Shown: one piece after another, positions 35,429-43,715 of the stretch | Position numbering within the stretch: the stretch's first letter is position 1 | Layout of the letters: each line of letters opens with the position of its first letter | Source of the DNA: Tychonema sp. LEGE 06208 | Lineage (GTDB): Bacteria > Cyanobacteriota > Cyanobacteriia > Cyanobacteriales > Microcoleaceae | Assembly (NCBI RefSeq): GCF_015207505.1 | Contig: NZ_JADEWT010000046.1 | Coordinates: forward strand, 1-46,097 | Direction: 5' to 3' | Length of the DNA: 46,097 bases | Notes under the pieces: generated by a model | What the model saw: only the letters and a program-made list of their open reading frames with translations | What the model was told of the DNA's origin: nothing | Database searches by the model: none | Position numbers and translations under genes: made by a program

Positions 35429-35526
35429 TTTGACAAATTTTTCGTCAAAACATCAATTAATCTGCGTCAATCCGCATTCATTAGCGGTTAAAATTAATCT
35501 AGTATTTTGACGAAAGATTTGTCAAA
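35429..35526. promoter_or_regulatory. paired TTTGAC-N9-GTCAAA dyads between SSADH and 2-OGDC genes
   Basis: Two identical-architecture dyads: TTTGAC(N9)GTCAAA at 35429-35449 and at 35506-35526, 77 bp centre to centre. Together they also form a 22-nt imperfect inverted repeat (20 of 22) across the intercistronic gap. They could be an operator pair for a dimeric regulator (looping) or a stem in the mRNA that separates expression of the two genes. Confidence 0.45.
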
Positions 35527-35560
35527 AATACCGCCTCCATTTAAATAGGAAAAAGCCGAA

Positions 35561-37201
35561 ATGAACACAGCTCAACTACTTGTCAAATGTTTAGAGAACG
35601 AAGGCGTAGAATACGTATTCGGACTTCCCGGAGAAGAAAATTTAGAAGTTTTAGAAGCCCTAAGAACCTCTTCAATTAAATTTATTACTACTCGCCACGA
35701 ACAAGGCGCAGCCTTCATGGCCGACGTTTACGGCCGCCTCACAGGCAAAGCCGGCGTTTGCTTGTCCACCTTGGGCCCCGGCGCAACTAACTTAATGACA
35801 GGAGTTGCTGATGCCAACTTAGACGGCGCTCCTCTAATAGCAATTACCGGACAAGTCGGTACAGACAGAATGCACATAGAATCGCACCAATACTTAGATT
35901 TGGTGGCTATGTTTGCGCCTGTTACTAAGTGGAACGCTCAGATTGTCCGTCCCAGCACTACCTCAGAAATCGTCCGCAAAGCTTTTAAAGTTGCTCAAAG
36001 CGAAAAGCCCGGAGCCGTTCATATTGACTTGCCAGAAAACATCGCCGCAATGCCTGTGGAAGGAAAGCCGCTCACCAAAGACAACCGCGAAAAAACTTTT
36101 GGCGCTTACAAAAGCCTGAATAAAGCAGCCATAGCAATTTCTAAGGCAAAAAGTCCTTTGCTGTTAGTAGGAAACGGCGCAGTCCGCGCTAACGCCAGCG
36201 ATACTTTGACAGAATTTGCTACTCGATTAAATATTCCAGTAGCTAATACTTTTATGGGCAAAGGCGTAATTCCTTACACTCATCCTTTGGCACTTTGGAC
36301 GACGGGATTGCAAAAGCGAGATTACATTAGCTGTGCTTTTGAAGAAACGGATTTAGTGATTGCTGTTGGCTACGATTTAATTGAATATTCCCCGAAAAAG
36401 TGGAATCCTGACGGGAAAATTCCGATTATTCACATTGGAGCTTTGCCTGCAGAAGTTGATAGCAGTTATATTCCTATTGTAGAAGTTGTGGGGGATATTT
36501 CTGATTCCCTCAATGAAATTTTGCAGCGCGCGGATCGCATGGAAAAAGTAGACCCTTTTGCGAAGCAATTGCGGGCGGATATTCGCGCTGGGTACGAACA
36601 ATATGCAGCAGACGACGGTTTCCCGATCAAGCCGCAAAAAATCATTTACGATTTGCGGCAAGTCATGGGCCCGGAAGATATTGTCATATCTGATGTGGGA
36701 GCTCACAAAATGTGGATCGCGCGGCACTATCATTGCGATCGCCCTAATACCTGTTTAATTTCCAACGGATTTGCGGCAATGGGAATTGCGATTCCCGGCG
36801 CGGTGGCTGCAAAACTCGTTTATCCCGATCGCAAAGTAGTAGCAGCCACCGGCGACGGCGGTTTTATGATGAACTGTCAAGAGTTAGAAACTGCGTTGCG
36901 CGTCGGTACTAATTTTGTGACTCTCATCTTTAATGACGGCGGCTACGGGTTAATTGAATGGAAGCAAGAAGATCAGTTTGGCCATTCAGATTTCATCAAA
37001 TTTGGCAATCCCGACTTTGTAAAATTTGCCGAAAGTATGGGTTTAAAAGGTTATCGCGTGGAAGCTGCTAGCGATTTGATTCCTATCCTGAAGGAAGCGC
37101 TTGCTCAAGATGTTCCCTGCGTGATTGACTGTCCGGTAGACTACCGAGAAAATGCCCGTTTCAGTCAATTATCTGGGGATATGAGTTGCAATATAACATA
37201 A
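35561..37201 (+). CDS. 2-oxoglutarate decarboxylase (ThDP enzyme, acetolactate synthase-like)
   Basis: Decarboxylates 2-oxoglutarate to succinic semialdehyde. 546 residues of the ThDP family: N-terminal PYR domain with catalytic E47 (RHEQGAAFMADVYGRLTG) and LSTLGPGATNLMTGVADANL; central domain with LLLVGNGAVRAN; C-terminal PP domain with GDGGFMMNCQELETALRVGT and FNDGGYG (Mg-ThDP motif GDG...N). By sequence alone it resembles acetolactate synthase large subunit, but linkage to SSADH, as in Synechococcus 7002 where this pair was shown to close the TCA cycle, identifies it. A separate ilvB is expected elsewhere. ATG with a GAAAAAG leader. Confidence 0.9.
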   Translation: MNTAQLLVKCLENEGVEYVFGLPGEENLEVLEALRTSSIKFITTRHEQGAAFMADVYGRLTGKAGVCLSTLGPGATNLMTGVADANLDGAPLIAITGQVGTDRMHIESHQYLDLVAMFAPVTKWNAQIVRPSTTSEIVRKAFKVAQSEKPGAVHIDLPENIAAMPVEGKPLTKDNREKTFGAYKSLNKAAIAISKAKSPLLLVGNGAVRANASDTLTEFATRLNIPVANTFMGKGVIPYTHPLALWTTGLQKRDYISCAFEETDLVIAVGYDLIEYSPKKWNPDGKIPIIHIGALPAEVDSSYIPIVEVVGDISDSLNEILQRADRMEKVDPFAKQLRADIRAGYEQYAADDGFPIKPQKIIYDLRQVMGPEDIVISDVGAHKMWIARHYHCDRPNTCLISNGFAAMGIAIPGAVAAKLVYPDRKVVAATGDGGFMMNCQELETALRVGTNFVTLIFNDGGYGLIEWKQEDQFGHSDFIKFGNPDFVKFAESMGLKGYRVEAASDLIPILKEALAQDVPCVIDCPVDYRENARFSQLSGDMSCNIT

Positions 37202-37313
37202 ATTAGATCGGGCGGGTTCGCGATTATTCATACTTTAGATAGGTGAGTATTCGTCAACCCCTCTCAAAAAGCTGAGATACAGGTTCAATAGGGTTTACTG
37301 AAGTGATAAGTTG

Positions 37314-37377
37314 TAGGGTGCGTCGCTGGTTTAATCCGGCGTTGTGGGGCCAGAGTTGTGATTGGCGATGCACCCTA
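37314..37377. terminator. TAGGGTGC hairpin after the 2-OGDC gene
   Basis: TAGGGTGCGTCGC (37314-37326) pairs with GCGATGCACCCTA (37365-37377) at 12 of 13 positions. It is the same family as 23156-23218. Gap 37202-37629 contains no other feature except a directly repeated AGAAAGGTATTATGCA (about 37538 and 37554), just before the acyl-ACP synthetase gene. Confidence 0.5.
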
Positions 37378-37629
37378 GGTTGACTTTCTCAAAAAGGTGA
37401 GGTTTAGGTTTTAGATTTTAGATTGGGGATTGAGAGATTGGGGGGATCTATCAATCCCTCATATTTGTGAGAAGTGCTATAGCGATGTTTATTTACGAAA
37501 TACCGCTACCAAACCGTCAACTTATATTTTTTCGGCAGAAAGGTATTATGCAGAAAGGTATTATGCACAAAAGTAGAGATGCTAAATTTACCAAATACTT
37601 CGATCGCCCAAAACTCACAAAAAATAACT

Positions 37630-39579
37630 ATGAACGACCCAGCGTCTTACACATTGTCTCAAATGACCGATCGCGATCGCGCGAACCTCAGCCGCCTGAT
37701 CGATTACAGTTCCATTAAATCCGTACCCGAAATTTGGGCGATCGTCAAACAGCGATTTCCCCAAACCGTCGCCCTCCACGACCCCCACAGCCAGCCCGAA
37801 ATCAAACTCACCTACACCGACCTCTACCACCAAATCCAGCAATTCGCCAGCGGCTTGCAAGCCCTCGGCATCCAATCCAATCCCGAAGAAGCAATCCCTC
37901 CCCGCGTCGCCCTCTTCGCCGACAACAGCCCCCGCTGGCTGATAGCCGACCAAGGCATCATGACCGCCGGGGCCGCCAACGTCGTTCGAGGCGCGACCGC
38001 CGACCCCGAAGAACTCCTCCACATCATCCAAGACAGCGGCAGTACCGCCTTAGTAGTCGAAAACCAGGCATTACTCAAAAAACTCCAACACCGCCTCCCC
38101 GACTTACCCATTCAACTCGTCGTCCTCCTCTCCGACGAAGAATCGGAAACCAACCAAACCCTCAACACAGTCAAATTTTCCGAAGTCATGGCCACAGGGG
38201 CAAGTAGCACCCTCAAACCCACCAACCACAACCCGCAAACCCTCGCCACTCTCCTCTACACCAGCGGTACCACCGGCAAACCCAAAGGCGTTATGCTGAC
38301 CCACGGCAATTTGCTGCACCAAATCACCACCTTCGGGACAATTCTCCAGCCCGAAGCCGGCGATGGCGTTCTCAGCATCCTCCCCAGTTGGCACGCCTAC
38401 GAACGCACGGTTGAATATTTCATGTTTTCCCAAGGATGCACCCAAATTTACACCAGCATTCGCTATTTCAAACAAGACTTTAAAACTTACAAACCCCAGT
38501 ACATGGTCAGCGTTCCGCGCATCTGGGAATCGATTTACGAGGCAGTACAAAAGCAATTTCGGGAACAGCCTCCCAACAAACAAAAATTGGTGAATTTCCT
38601 GTTATCTGCCAGCCAAAAATACATAGAATCCCGCCGGATTGTCGAAGGATTAACTCTCAATTTACAACCTGCCTCAGTTGCTGAAAACTTGATCGCCCGG
38701 ATCAAAATTATTCTGTTGTCGCCCGTTTACGCCCTTGCCGAAAAACTCGTTTACCAAAAAGTCCGGGAAGCTACGGGAGGACGTTTTAAGTGGGCAATCA
38801 GCGGTGGCGGTTCTTTGGCCGCGCATTTAGACAATTTCTTTGAAATTGCGAATATCGGTTTGTTGGTGGGATACGGTTTAACCGAAACATCCCCGGTTTT
38901 GACAGTCCGCCGCCCTTGGCACAATCTTAAAGGTTCTGCCGGACAGCCTATTCCAGGTACGGAAATTAAAATAGTAGACTCGGAGACTCGGCAGCAACTG
39001 CTTCCGGGCCAGCGCGGCTTGGTATTGGCAAAAGGGCCGCAAATCATGGCGGGCTATTATCTCAATCCCCAAGCTACCTCAAAGGTGATGGACTCGATGG
39101 GCTGGTTTGACACCGGCGATTTAGGCTGGCTGACACCGGGAAACGACTTAGTTTTGACCGGGCGGGCCAAAGATACGATCGTCCTCAGCAACGGCGAAAA
39201 TATCGAACCGCAGCCGATCGAAGATGCCTGCATCCGCAGCCCCTACATCGACCAAATTATCGTAGTAGGTCAAGACCAGAAATCGATCGGCGCCTTAATT
39301 GTCCCCAATTCAGAAGCCGTACTGAAATGGGGCGAAACTCAGAGTCCGCCCATACAGGAAATTGACTGGAATAGCAAGATAATTCAAGACTTATTCCGCC
39401 AAGAGTTGAACCGGGAGGTGAAAAATCGCCCTGGATACCGCGCGGACGATCGCATCGGCCCGTTCCGGTTGATTCAGGAGCCATTTTCAATGGAAAATGG
39501 AATGTTGACCCAGACCCTGAAAATTAAGCGCCCGGTTGTGACTGAACACTACCGCGATATGATTGACGGGATGTTTTGA
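37630..39579 (+). CDS. long-chain acyl-ACP/acyl-CoA synthetase (AMP-forming)
   Basis: Activates free fatty acids by adenylation and thioesterification; cyanobacteria have one such enzyme (Aas, slr1609 type) that recycles fatty acids from membranes. The AMP-binding motif is LLYTSGTTGKPKGVMLTHGN (about 205-225). A long lid/linker (about 290-385) holds YQKVREATGGRFKWAISGGG, then GYGLTETSPVLTVRR, GWFDTGDLGWLTPGNDLVLT and GRAKDTIVLSNGENIEPQPI. The length, 649 residues from ATG 37630, fits this group. The open frame begins 51 bp earlier with no conserved content. Single gene. Confidence 0.93.
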   Translation: MNDPASYTLSQMTDRDRANLSRLIDYSSIKSVPEIWAIVKQRFPQTVALHDPHSQPEIKLTYTDLYHQIQQFASGLQALGIQSNPEEAIPPRVALFADNSPRWLIADQGIMTAGAANVVRGATADPEELLHIIQDSGSTALVVENQALLKKLQHRLPDLPIQLVVLLSDEESETNQTLNTVKFSEVMATGASSTLKPTNHNPQTLATLLYTSGTTGKPKGVMLTHGNLLHQITTFGTILQPEAGDGVLSILPSWHAYERTVEYFMFSQGCTQIYTSIRYFKQDFKTYKPQYMVSVPRIWESIYEAVQKQFREQPPNKQKLVNFLLSASQKYIESRRIVEGLTLNLQPASVAENLIARIKIILLSPVYALAEKLVYQKVREATGGRFKWAISGGGSLAAHLDNFFEIANIGLLVGYGLTETSPVLTVRRPWHNLKGSAGQPIPGTEIKIVDSETRQQLLPGQRGLVLAKGPQIMAGYYLNPQATSKVMDSMGWFDTGDLGWLTPGNDLVLTGRAKDTIVLSNGENIEPQPIEDACIRSPYIDQIIVVGQDQKSIGALIVPNSEAVLKWGETQSPPIQEIDWNSKIIQDLFRQELNREVKNRPGYRADDRIGPFRLIQEPFSMENGMLTQTLKIKRPVVTEHYRDMIDGMF

Positions 39580-39689
39580 AAATATTCGCAGGACTTGGGG
39601 AATGGAAAAGCAAAAATGATCCCAACACCCGAGTCCCAATTGGTGTCAACAATCGCCTGAAAACCTTTGTATCTCTGGTTGATAGCAGA

Positions 39690-39797
39690 GGCCAGATCCC
39701 CCTCGCATCCCCCTTAAGAAGAGGGGTTGACTTTGAGAAGATTCTTATCCCCCCCGACCTAGGGGCGTGCGGGCCCTGGGCTAGGCGGGATCTGGCC
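39690..39797. repeat. dispersed palindromic element in gap 39580-39972
   Basis: GGCCAGATCCC (39690-39700) is exactly complemented at 39787-39797. Inside are C-run/G-run arms (CCCCCTTAAGAAGAGGGG) of the type inserted in rsmE. After it, heptamer-like TAATGACTAATGAC runs near 39900-39950. No gene in the gap. Confidence 0.65.
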
Positions 39798-39972
39798 TAA
39801 ATCGCCAGACAGAAGACCGATCGTAGGTTTGAGGTTAAGTTGACACCAACGCCCTAGTCTCGAATCCGAGTCCTCAGTCCTTAGGAAATGTTTGCGAACT
39901 AATGACTAATGACGGATGACTTAGGACCAATGACTAATGACTAATTCCCCTTGATAATTGACAAGCAACAAC

Positions 39973-40413
39973 ATGGAACCACAATTACTCTTGAAGCGAT
40001 CGATTAGCGTGAAAGTCATCGTTACTCCCCGCTGGAAAGAAGAAGCTCAACAACAGCTCCAAGGCCAAATCAACCAAATAGATTCTCAGCTACAACAGCT
40101 AGAAATGCAAGGGAGCCGGATGATTTCTGAAATCCAAAAGCAAAACCTGCAACCCCCAGGCCCGCAAGTAACGCAGCAAATAGAAAACATTCAAGTGCAA
40201 GTGAATCAAAGAAAGAGCGAACTGCTAGAACAAAAAAACCAAAACCTGCAACAACTCCAACAAGTACAGGTTTTAGACCTCGAACAAGAAGTTAGTCAAG
40301 GTCAAATTGACGGCACGTTCACCGTCGGGATGGGAGAAAACTTGATTCAAAAAATGCAAGTAGAAATTCTACTCCGCGACGGCATAGTCGAAGAAATTCG
40401 AGGTGATATTTAG
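39973..40413 (+). CDS. YlqD family protein
   Basis: 146 residues: a short beta opening (LLLKRSISVKVIVTPRWKEE), a long Gln-rich coiled coil (about 25-105, QINQIDSQLQQLEMQG and beyond) and a beta-rich close (GTFTVGMGENLIQKMQVEIL, LRDGIVEEI). This is the YlqD family layout. Its function in cyanobacteria is not known. The ATG at 39973 is used instead of the TTG five codons earlier (39958). It stands alone, flanked by repeats. Confidence 0.85.
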   Translation: MEPQLLLKRSISVKVIVTPRWKEEAQQQLQGQINQIDSQLQQLEMQGSRMISEIQKQNLQPPGPQVTQQIENIQVQVNQRKSELLEQKNQNLQQLQQVQVLDLEQEVSQGQIDGTFTVGMGENLIQKMQVEILLRDGIVEEIRGDI

Positions 40414-40419
40414 AAGTTA

Positions 40420-40592
40420 GAAATTGGTAATTGGTAATTGGTAATTGGTAATTGGTATGTAATTTTGAGTTGATAGTCGCACATCTTCGGACTAGAGGCT
40501 GGCATCATAATAATTATTGCCGATTGCCGATCGCCAATTATCAATCGCCAAATACCGATCGCCAATTACCAAATCAAAAGGACTTTTTACAG
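40420..40592. repeat. GGTAATT heptamer tract upstream of the E2 gene
   Basis: Five to six 7-bp units (GGTAATT) at about 40424-40457, then a degenerate block in which CCGATCGCCAATTA recurs (about 40518-40578). This lies directly before the pdhC ribosome-binding site and fills the gap. Confidence 0.75.
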
Positions 40593-41879
40593 ATGATTCG
40601 CGAAGTTTTCATGCCAGCCCTGAGTTCTACCATGACAGAGGGCAAAATTGTTTCCTGGGTCAAATCCGCCGGAGACAAAGTAGAAAAGGGCGAAACCGTA
40701 GTCGTAGTTGAATCCGACAAAGCCGACATGGATGTCGAATCTTTCTACGAAGGCTATCTAGCAATAATTATTGTACAAGCTGGCGAAGTTGCGACGGTGG
40801 GAGCCGCGATCGCCCTAGTAGCAGAAACAGAAGCCGAAATTGCAGAAGCTCAGAAACAAGGAGCAGGTGCAACCGCAGCCTCCGCCCCAGCCCCAGCAGC
40901 CTCCGCCCCAGTCGCAGCTACCGCATCAGCAGGTTTGCAGCAAAACGTCAGCCGCCAAAACGGCCGCAGCGTCGTTTCTCCCCGCGCTCGCAAATTAGCC
41001 AAAGAATTTAAAGTAGATTTGAATTCGATCAAAGGCAGCGGCCCCAACGGTCGCATTGTTGCAGAAGACGTGGAAGCAGCAGCCGGTAAAGCCCAACCAG
41101 CCCCGGTTCAGCAACAGGTAACAGTCCCCGCAACTCCCGCACCCGCAGCAGCCGCACCCGCAGCAGCCAAACCTGCACCCGCACCAGCCCCAGCAGTGGC
41201 GCTTTCCGGTAACAGAGTACCGATGAACGCGCTGCAAAATGCGGTGGTACGCAACATGGAAGCAAGTTTGAGCGTGCCCTGTTTCCGCGTGGGTTACACA
41301 ATTACTACTGATAATCTGGACAAACTCTACAAACAAATTAAGTCGAAGGGCGTCACGATGACGGCTATGCTGGCGAAGGCTGTAGCAGTAACTTTACAAA
41401 AACATCCTCTGCTGAATGCTTGTTATGTAGAGTCGGGAATTCAACACCGCGCTGATATTAATGTGGCGGTAGCGGTGGCGATGGAGGGCGGCGGTTTGAT
41501 TACGCCGGTGTTGCAAAATGCCGATCGCCTCGACATATATTCTCTCTCCCGCACTTGGAAGGATTTAGTCGATCGCGCCCGCGCCAAACAGCTAAAACCC
41601 GATGAATACAGCACGGGAACTTTTACTCTTTCCAATTTGGGAATGTTTGGAGTAGATAAGTTTGACGCGATTTTGCCGCCGAATCAAGGCTCGATTTTGG
41701 CGATCGGTTCTTCGCGGCCGCAAGTAGTAGCAAACGAGGAAGGTTTGATGGGAGTGAAGCGACAAATGCAGGTGAATATTACTTGCGATCACCGAGTAAT
41801 TTACGGTGCTGACGCTGCATCTTTCTTGAAAGATTTAGCCAAATTGATTGAGACAAATCCTCAATCTTTGACACTTTAA
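40593..41879 (+). CDS. pdhC: dihydrolipoamide acetyltransferase, E2 of pyruvate dehydrogenase
   Basis: Transfers the acetyl group to CoA within pyruvate dehydrogenase. A single lipoyl domain has K43 in VVVESDKADMDVES. Then an Ala/Pro linker, a peripheral-subunit-binding domain (VSPRARKLAKEFKVDLNSIK, GPNGRIVAEDV), a second long Ala/Pro linker (about 165-205), and the catalytic domain ending ITCDHRVIYGADAASFL with H400 in DHRVIYG. The start ATG 40593, preceded by AAAGGAC, gives 428 residues; the longer frame to 40452 runs through repeats. No other PDH gene adjoins it, as is usual in cyanobacteria. Followed by a strong hairpin. Confidence 0.95.
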   Translation: MIREVFMPALSSTMTEGKIVSWVKSAGDKVEKGETVVVVESDKADMDVESFYEGYLAIIIVQAGEVATVGAAIALVAETEAEIAEAQKQGAGATAASAPAPAASAPVAATASAGLQQNVSRQNGRSVVSPRARKLAKEFKVDLNSIKGSGPNGRIVAEDVEAAAGKAQPAPVQQQVTVPATPAPAAAAPAAAKPAPAPAPAVALSGNRVPMNALQNAVVRNMEASLSVPCFRVGYTITTDNLDKLYKQIKSKGVTMTAMLAKAVAVTLQKHPLLNACYVESGIQHRADINVAVAVAMEGGGLITPVLQNADRLDIYSLSRTWKDLVDRARAKQLKPDEYSTGTFTLSNLGMFGVDKFDAILPPNQGSILAIGSSRPQVVANEEGLMGVKRQMQVNITCDHRVIYGADAASFLKDLAKLIETNPQSLTL

Positions 41880-41883
41880 TTAG

Positions 41884-41938
41884 GACTAAAGTCCTGACTA
41901 CAAACCTTACTCTGAGGTTCGTAGTCAGGACTTCAGTC
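41884..41938. terminator. 23-bp hairpin repeat after pdhC
   Basis: Arms at 41884-41906 and 41916-41938 agree at 21 of 23 positions (GACTAAAGTCCTGACTAC core) around nine bases, beginning five bases after the pdhC stop. It is a family with single arms at 13321-13349 and 43669-43697. It likely defines the pdhC mRNA 3' end; there is no T tract. Confidence 0.6.
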
Positions 41939-41975
41939 GGGAACATCTCAGTATTGCAAAAAGGATTTTTATGAT

Positions 41976-42108
41976 TATAGAACCCATTTAACATCTTTTG
42001 TAAAATCCTTACAGGGCAACTATTCTAGCCTAAATTTAGGATTCTACTGATTCGCCCCAAACCTAGTTGTGGTAATAAGTCTGGAATAGATGTCAAATGG
42101 GTTCTATA
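41976..42108. mobile_element. 133-bp MITE with IS5-like ends
   Basis: Terminal inverted repeats TATAGAACCCATTTAACATC (41976-41995) and its complement at 42089-42108, agreeing at 19 of 20 positions. There is no coding content. The same end (TATAAAACCCGTTTGACATC) opens the IS5-type transposase fragment at 43283, so this is a non-autonomous derivative of that element. Confidence 0.75.
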
Positions 42109-42486
42109 GGCCTGAACTATGCCTACAGCCATACCCTCGATAATAAAGAAAGCATCTCCAAATTGAACGTTAATAACGTGTAATTTCTCAGCGTTAAAAA
42201 AGCACGCAATTCGGAAATACGTAAAAGGAAAATTATGAAAAATACTGTTTATCACCACCAAACTTTGGATTCAGGATGCCGGTTACGAAATCGCAAAGAA
42301 GGCTTTTGAAATATCTTTAGTCTTAGTGTGCAAAAAAGGAGATAACAGCCTAAACTTTTGCCTGCATCCCCTAAAAATCAAGTATTAAGTAGTTGTACAA
42401 AATTAACTACACAAAATATCCCCTGAAAGCCTTACAGCCTAAATAATCTTTATCTAATTAATTTCGTTTGGTTACTTACGTAGGCT
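42109..42486. other. gap between MITE and mscL
   Basis: A minus-strand frame (42025-42261, 78 codons, starting MVVINSIFHNFPFTYFRIAC) runs into the MITE, which would supply its last 50 or so codons. It may be the head of a gene cut by the MITE, but I do not recognise it. Nothing else is seen. Confidence 0.3.
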
Positions 42487-42924
42487 CTAAATACCACGCG
42501 ATTCCAATGCTTTTGCTAAGCGTTCTAAAACTTCTGTCATCTTTTCCTGGTTGAGAGTAGCAGCATCAACAAGTGCAACTTCTGCTTCTGCTTCTGCTGC
42601 TTGCCGACGAATTAATCTTTTTTTTGCAGATTCTACGCTTCGGAGTAATAGAAAAATAACAAAGGCGATAATCACAAAACTAATTACAGATGCCAGGAAA
42701 ACACCCCATTTTATACCTCCTGGTGCCCAACTTTCCAGGTCTTTAGCTCCCGCAGCCGTTAAAGCAGGATTAAGAAGAATGGGAGTAATAATATCTTTGA
42801 CTAAAGAATCAATGATTTTTCCAAAGGCTCCACCAATGATGACGGCAACTGCCAGTTCAAGGACATTTCCCTGAACTAAAAACTTCCAGAAATCGCTCCA
42901 AAATCCGCTACTACTTCTTGCCAT
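42487..42924 (-). CDS. mscL: large-conductance mechanosensitive channel MscL
   Basis: A homopentameric inner-membrane channel that opens under tension to release osmolytes. The N-terminal amphipathic helix and TM1 are FWKFLVQGNVLELAVAVIIG GAFGKIIDSLV (split here) with the pore-lining pattern. A periplasmic loop (ILLNPALTAAGAKDLESWAP) is followed by TM2 (IKWGVFLASVISFVIIAFVIFLLL in two parts) and a basic RRQAAEAEAE C-terminal helix. Length 145 is normal. Single gene with an ATG start. Confidence 0.95.
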   Translation of the reverse strand: MARSSSGFWSDFWKFLVQGNVLELAVAVIIGGAFGKIIDSLVKDIITPILLNPALTAAGAKDLESWAPGGIKWGVFLASVISFVIIAFVIFLLLRSVESAKKRLIRRQAAEAEAEVALVDAATLNQEKMTEVLERLAKALESRGI

Positions 42925-43282
42925 GATGGATGTTCCCCTATAGATATGCCAGTAAAATTTATTTTCTCATGATTCAGGAAAAACTTTATTATATTTTAAA
43001 CCAAACAAACTGGTCAAAGGCGATCGGGTTCAATCGAAGAACGGAGTGGCGCGACTTTTTGGTGCAACGGATGTTGTCCTTACTTTTCACGCTATCTCTG
43101 AAAGCCCTGTCAGGCAAGGGTTTCATCTGAAGACGTTTGTCAATGATTTCTACTTAGGGCTTGCTGAAAAAGTGTACGCAGTGGAAAAACGAGGCTACAC
43201 AGCTTGAAAAATAGTAGGTTTATTGGTGAATTCCCAAATTTAGCCAGAGACGAACAACCAAGGTGCAAACGTTTTGAGCCTC
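42925..43282. other. gap with probable insertion-sequence debris
   Basis: No gene. The stretch near 43155-43175 (GGGCTTGCTGAAAAAGTG) resembles an insertion-sequence end by eye, but no transposase could be read in it. Confidence 0.25.
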
Positions 43283-43659
43283 TATAAAACCCGTTTGACA
43301 TCTTTTATGCTGTTATACGTGACCGCAAAAGCATTATCCAGCAGCAGCAGCCATGCCTTATTGTAGCAGTCTGACGGATTCAGAATGGGAAATAATTGAA
43401 CCCATACTACATGAGATATTGCCCAGGAAGAAGCTAACTAAACCATGTAACTGGACAAAAAGAGAAATCTTAGACGGAATCTTCTATCAACTAAAAAATG
43501 GCTGCAATTGGTAAGACCTACCCAAGGATTGGCCCCCTTACAAGGGCCGTATATTGGCTTTACTTGCAGTGGCGAAAGGGAGTGATAGAAGAGCTGATGA
43601 GAGTGCTACATGGGCAAGTGCGTGAGCAGGTAAAAAAAGCCCAATGGACTACATTTTAG
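43283..43659 (+). mobile_element. fragment of IS5-type element
   Basis: Left end TATAAAACCCGTTTGACATC at 43283-43302, then the start of a transposase gene, and no matching right end before DUF3370. The right part has been lost; the boundary near 43660 meets a GACTAAAGTCC repeat arm at 43669-43697. Confidence 0.65.
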
Positions 43660-43660
43660 T
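43353..43660 (+). pseudogene. IS5-type transposase, N-terminal fragment
   Basis: MPYCSSLTDSEWEIIEPILH, then KREILDGIFYQLKNGCNW, a TAA stop, and DLPKDWPPYK, typical of the IS5-family N-terminal DUF4096 region (LTDxEWxxIxPLLP ... WRxLPxDFPPY). After PPYK the frame shifts (YLQWRKGVIEELMRVLHG) and the sequence ends before any catalytic residue. Not functional. Confidence 0.8.
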
Positions 43661-43715
43661 TTTTCTTGATGCGGACTAAAGTCCTCACTACAAACCTTTG
43701 ACTACTGACTATAAA

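Noticed and set aside
35561-37201. Acetolactate synthase large subunit (ilvB)
   Set aside because: Overall similarity would allow it, but linkage to SSADH matches the 2-oxoglutarate decarboxylase pair known in cyanobacteria.
37734-38207. 157-codon Arg/Pro-rich plus-strand frame
   Set aside because: It is a frame-shifted shadow of the acyl-ACP synthetase gene, with composition typical of an out-of-frame C-rich gene.
42025-42261. 78-codon minus-strand gene
   Set aside because: Its last third is MITE sequence and I recognise no family. It is at best the head of an interrupted gene, so it is mentioned only in the gap note.
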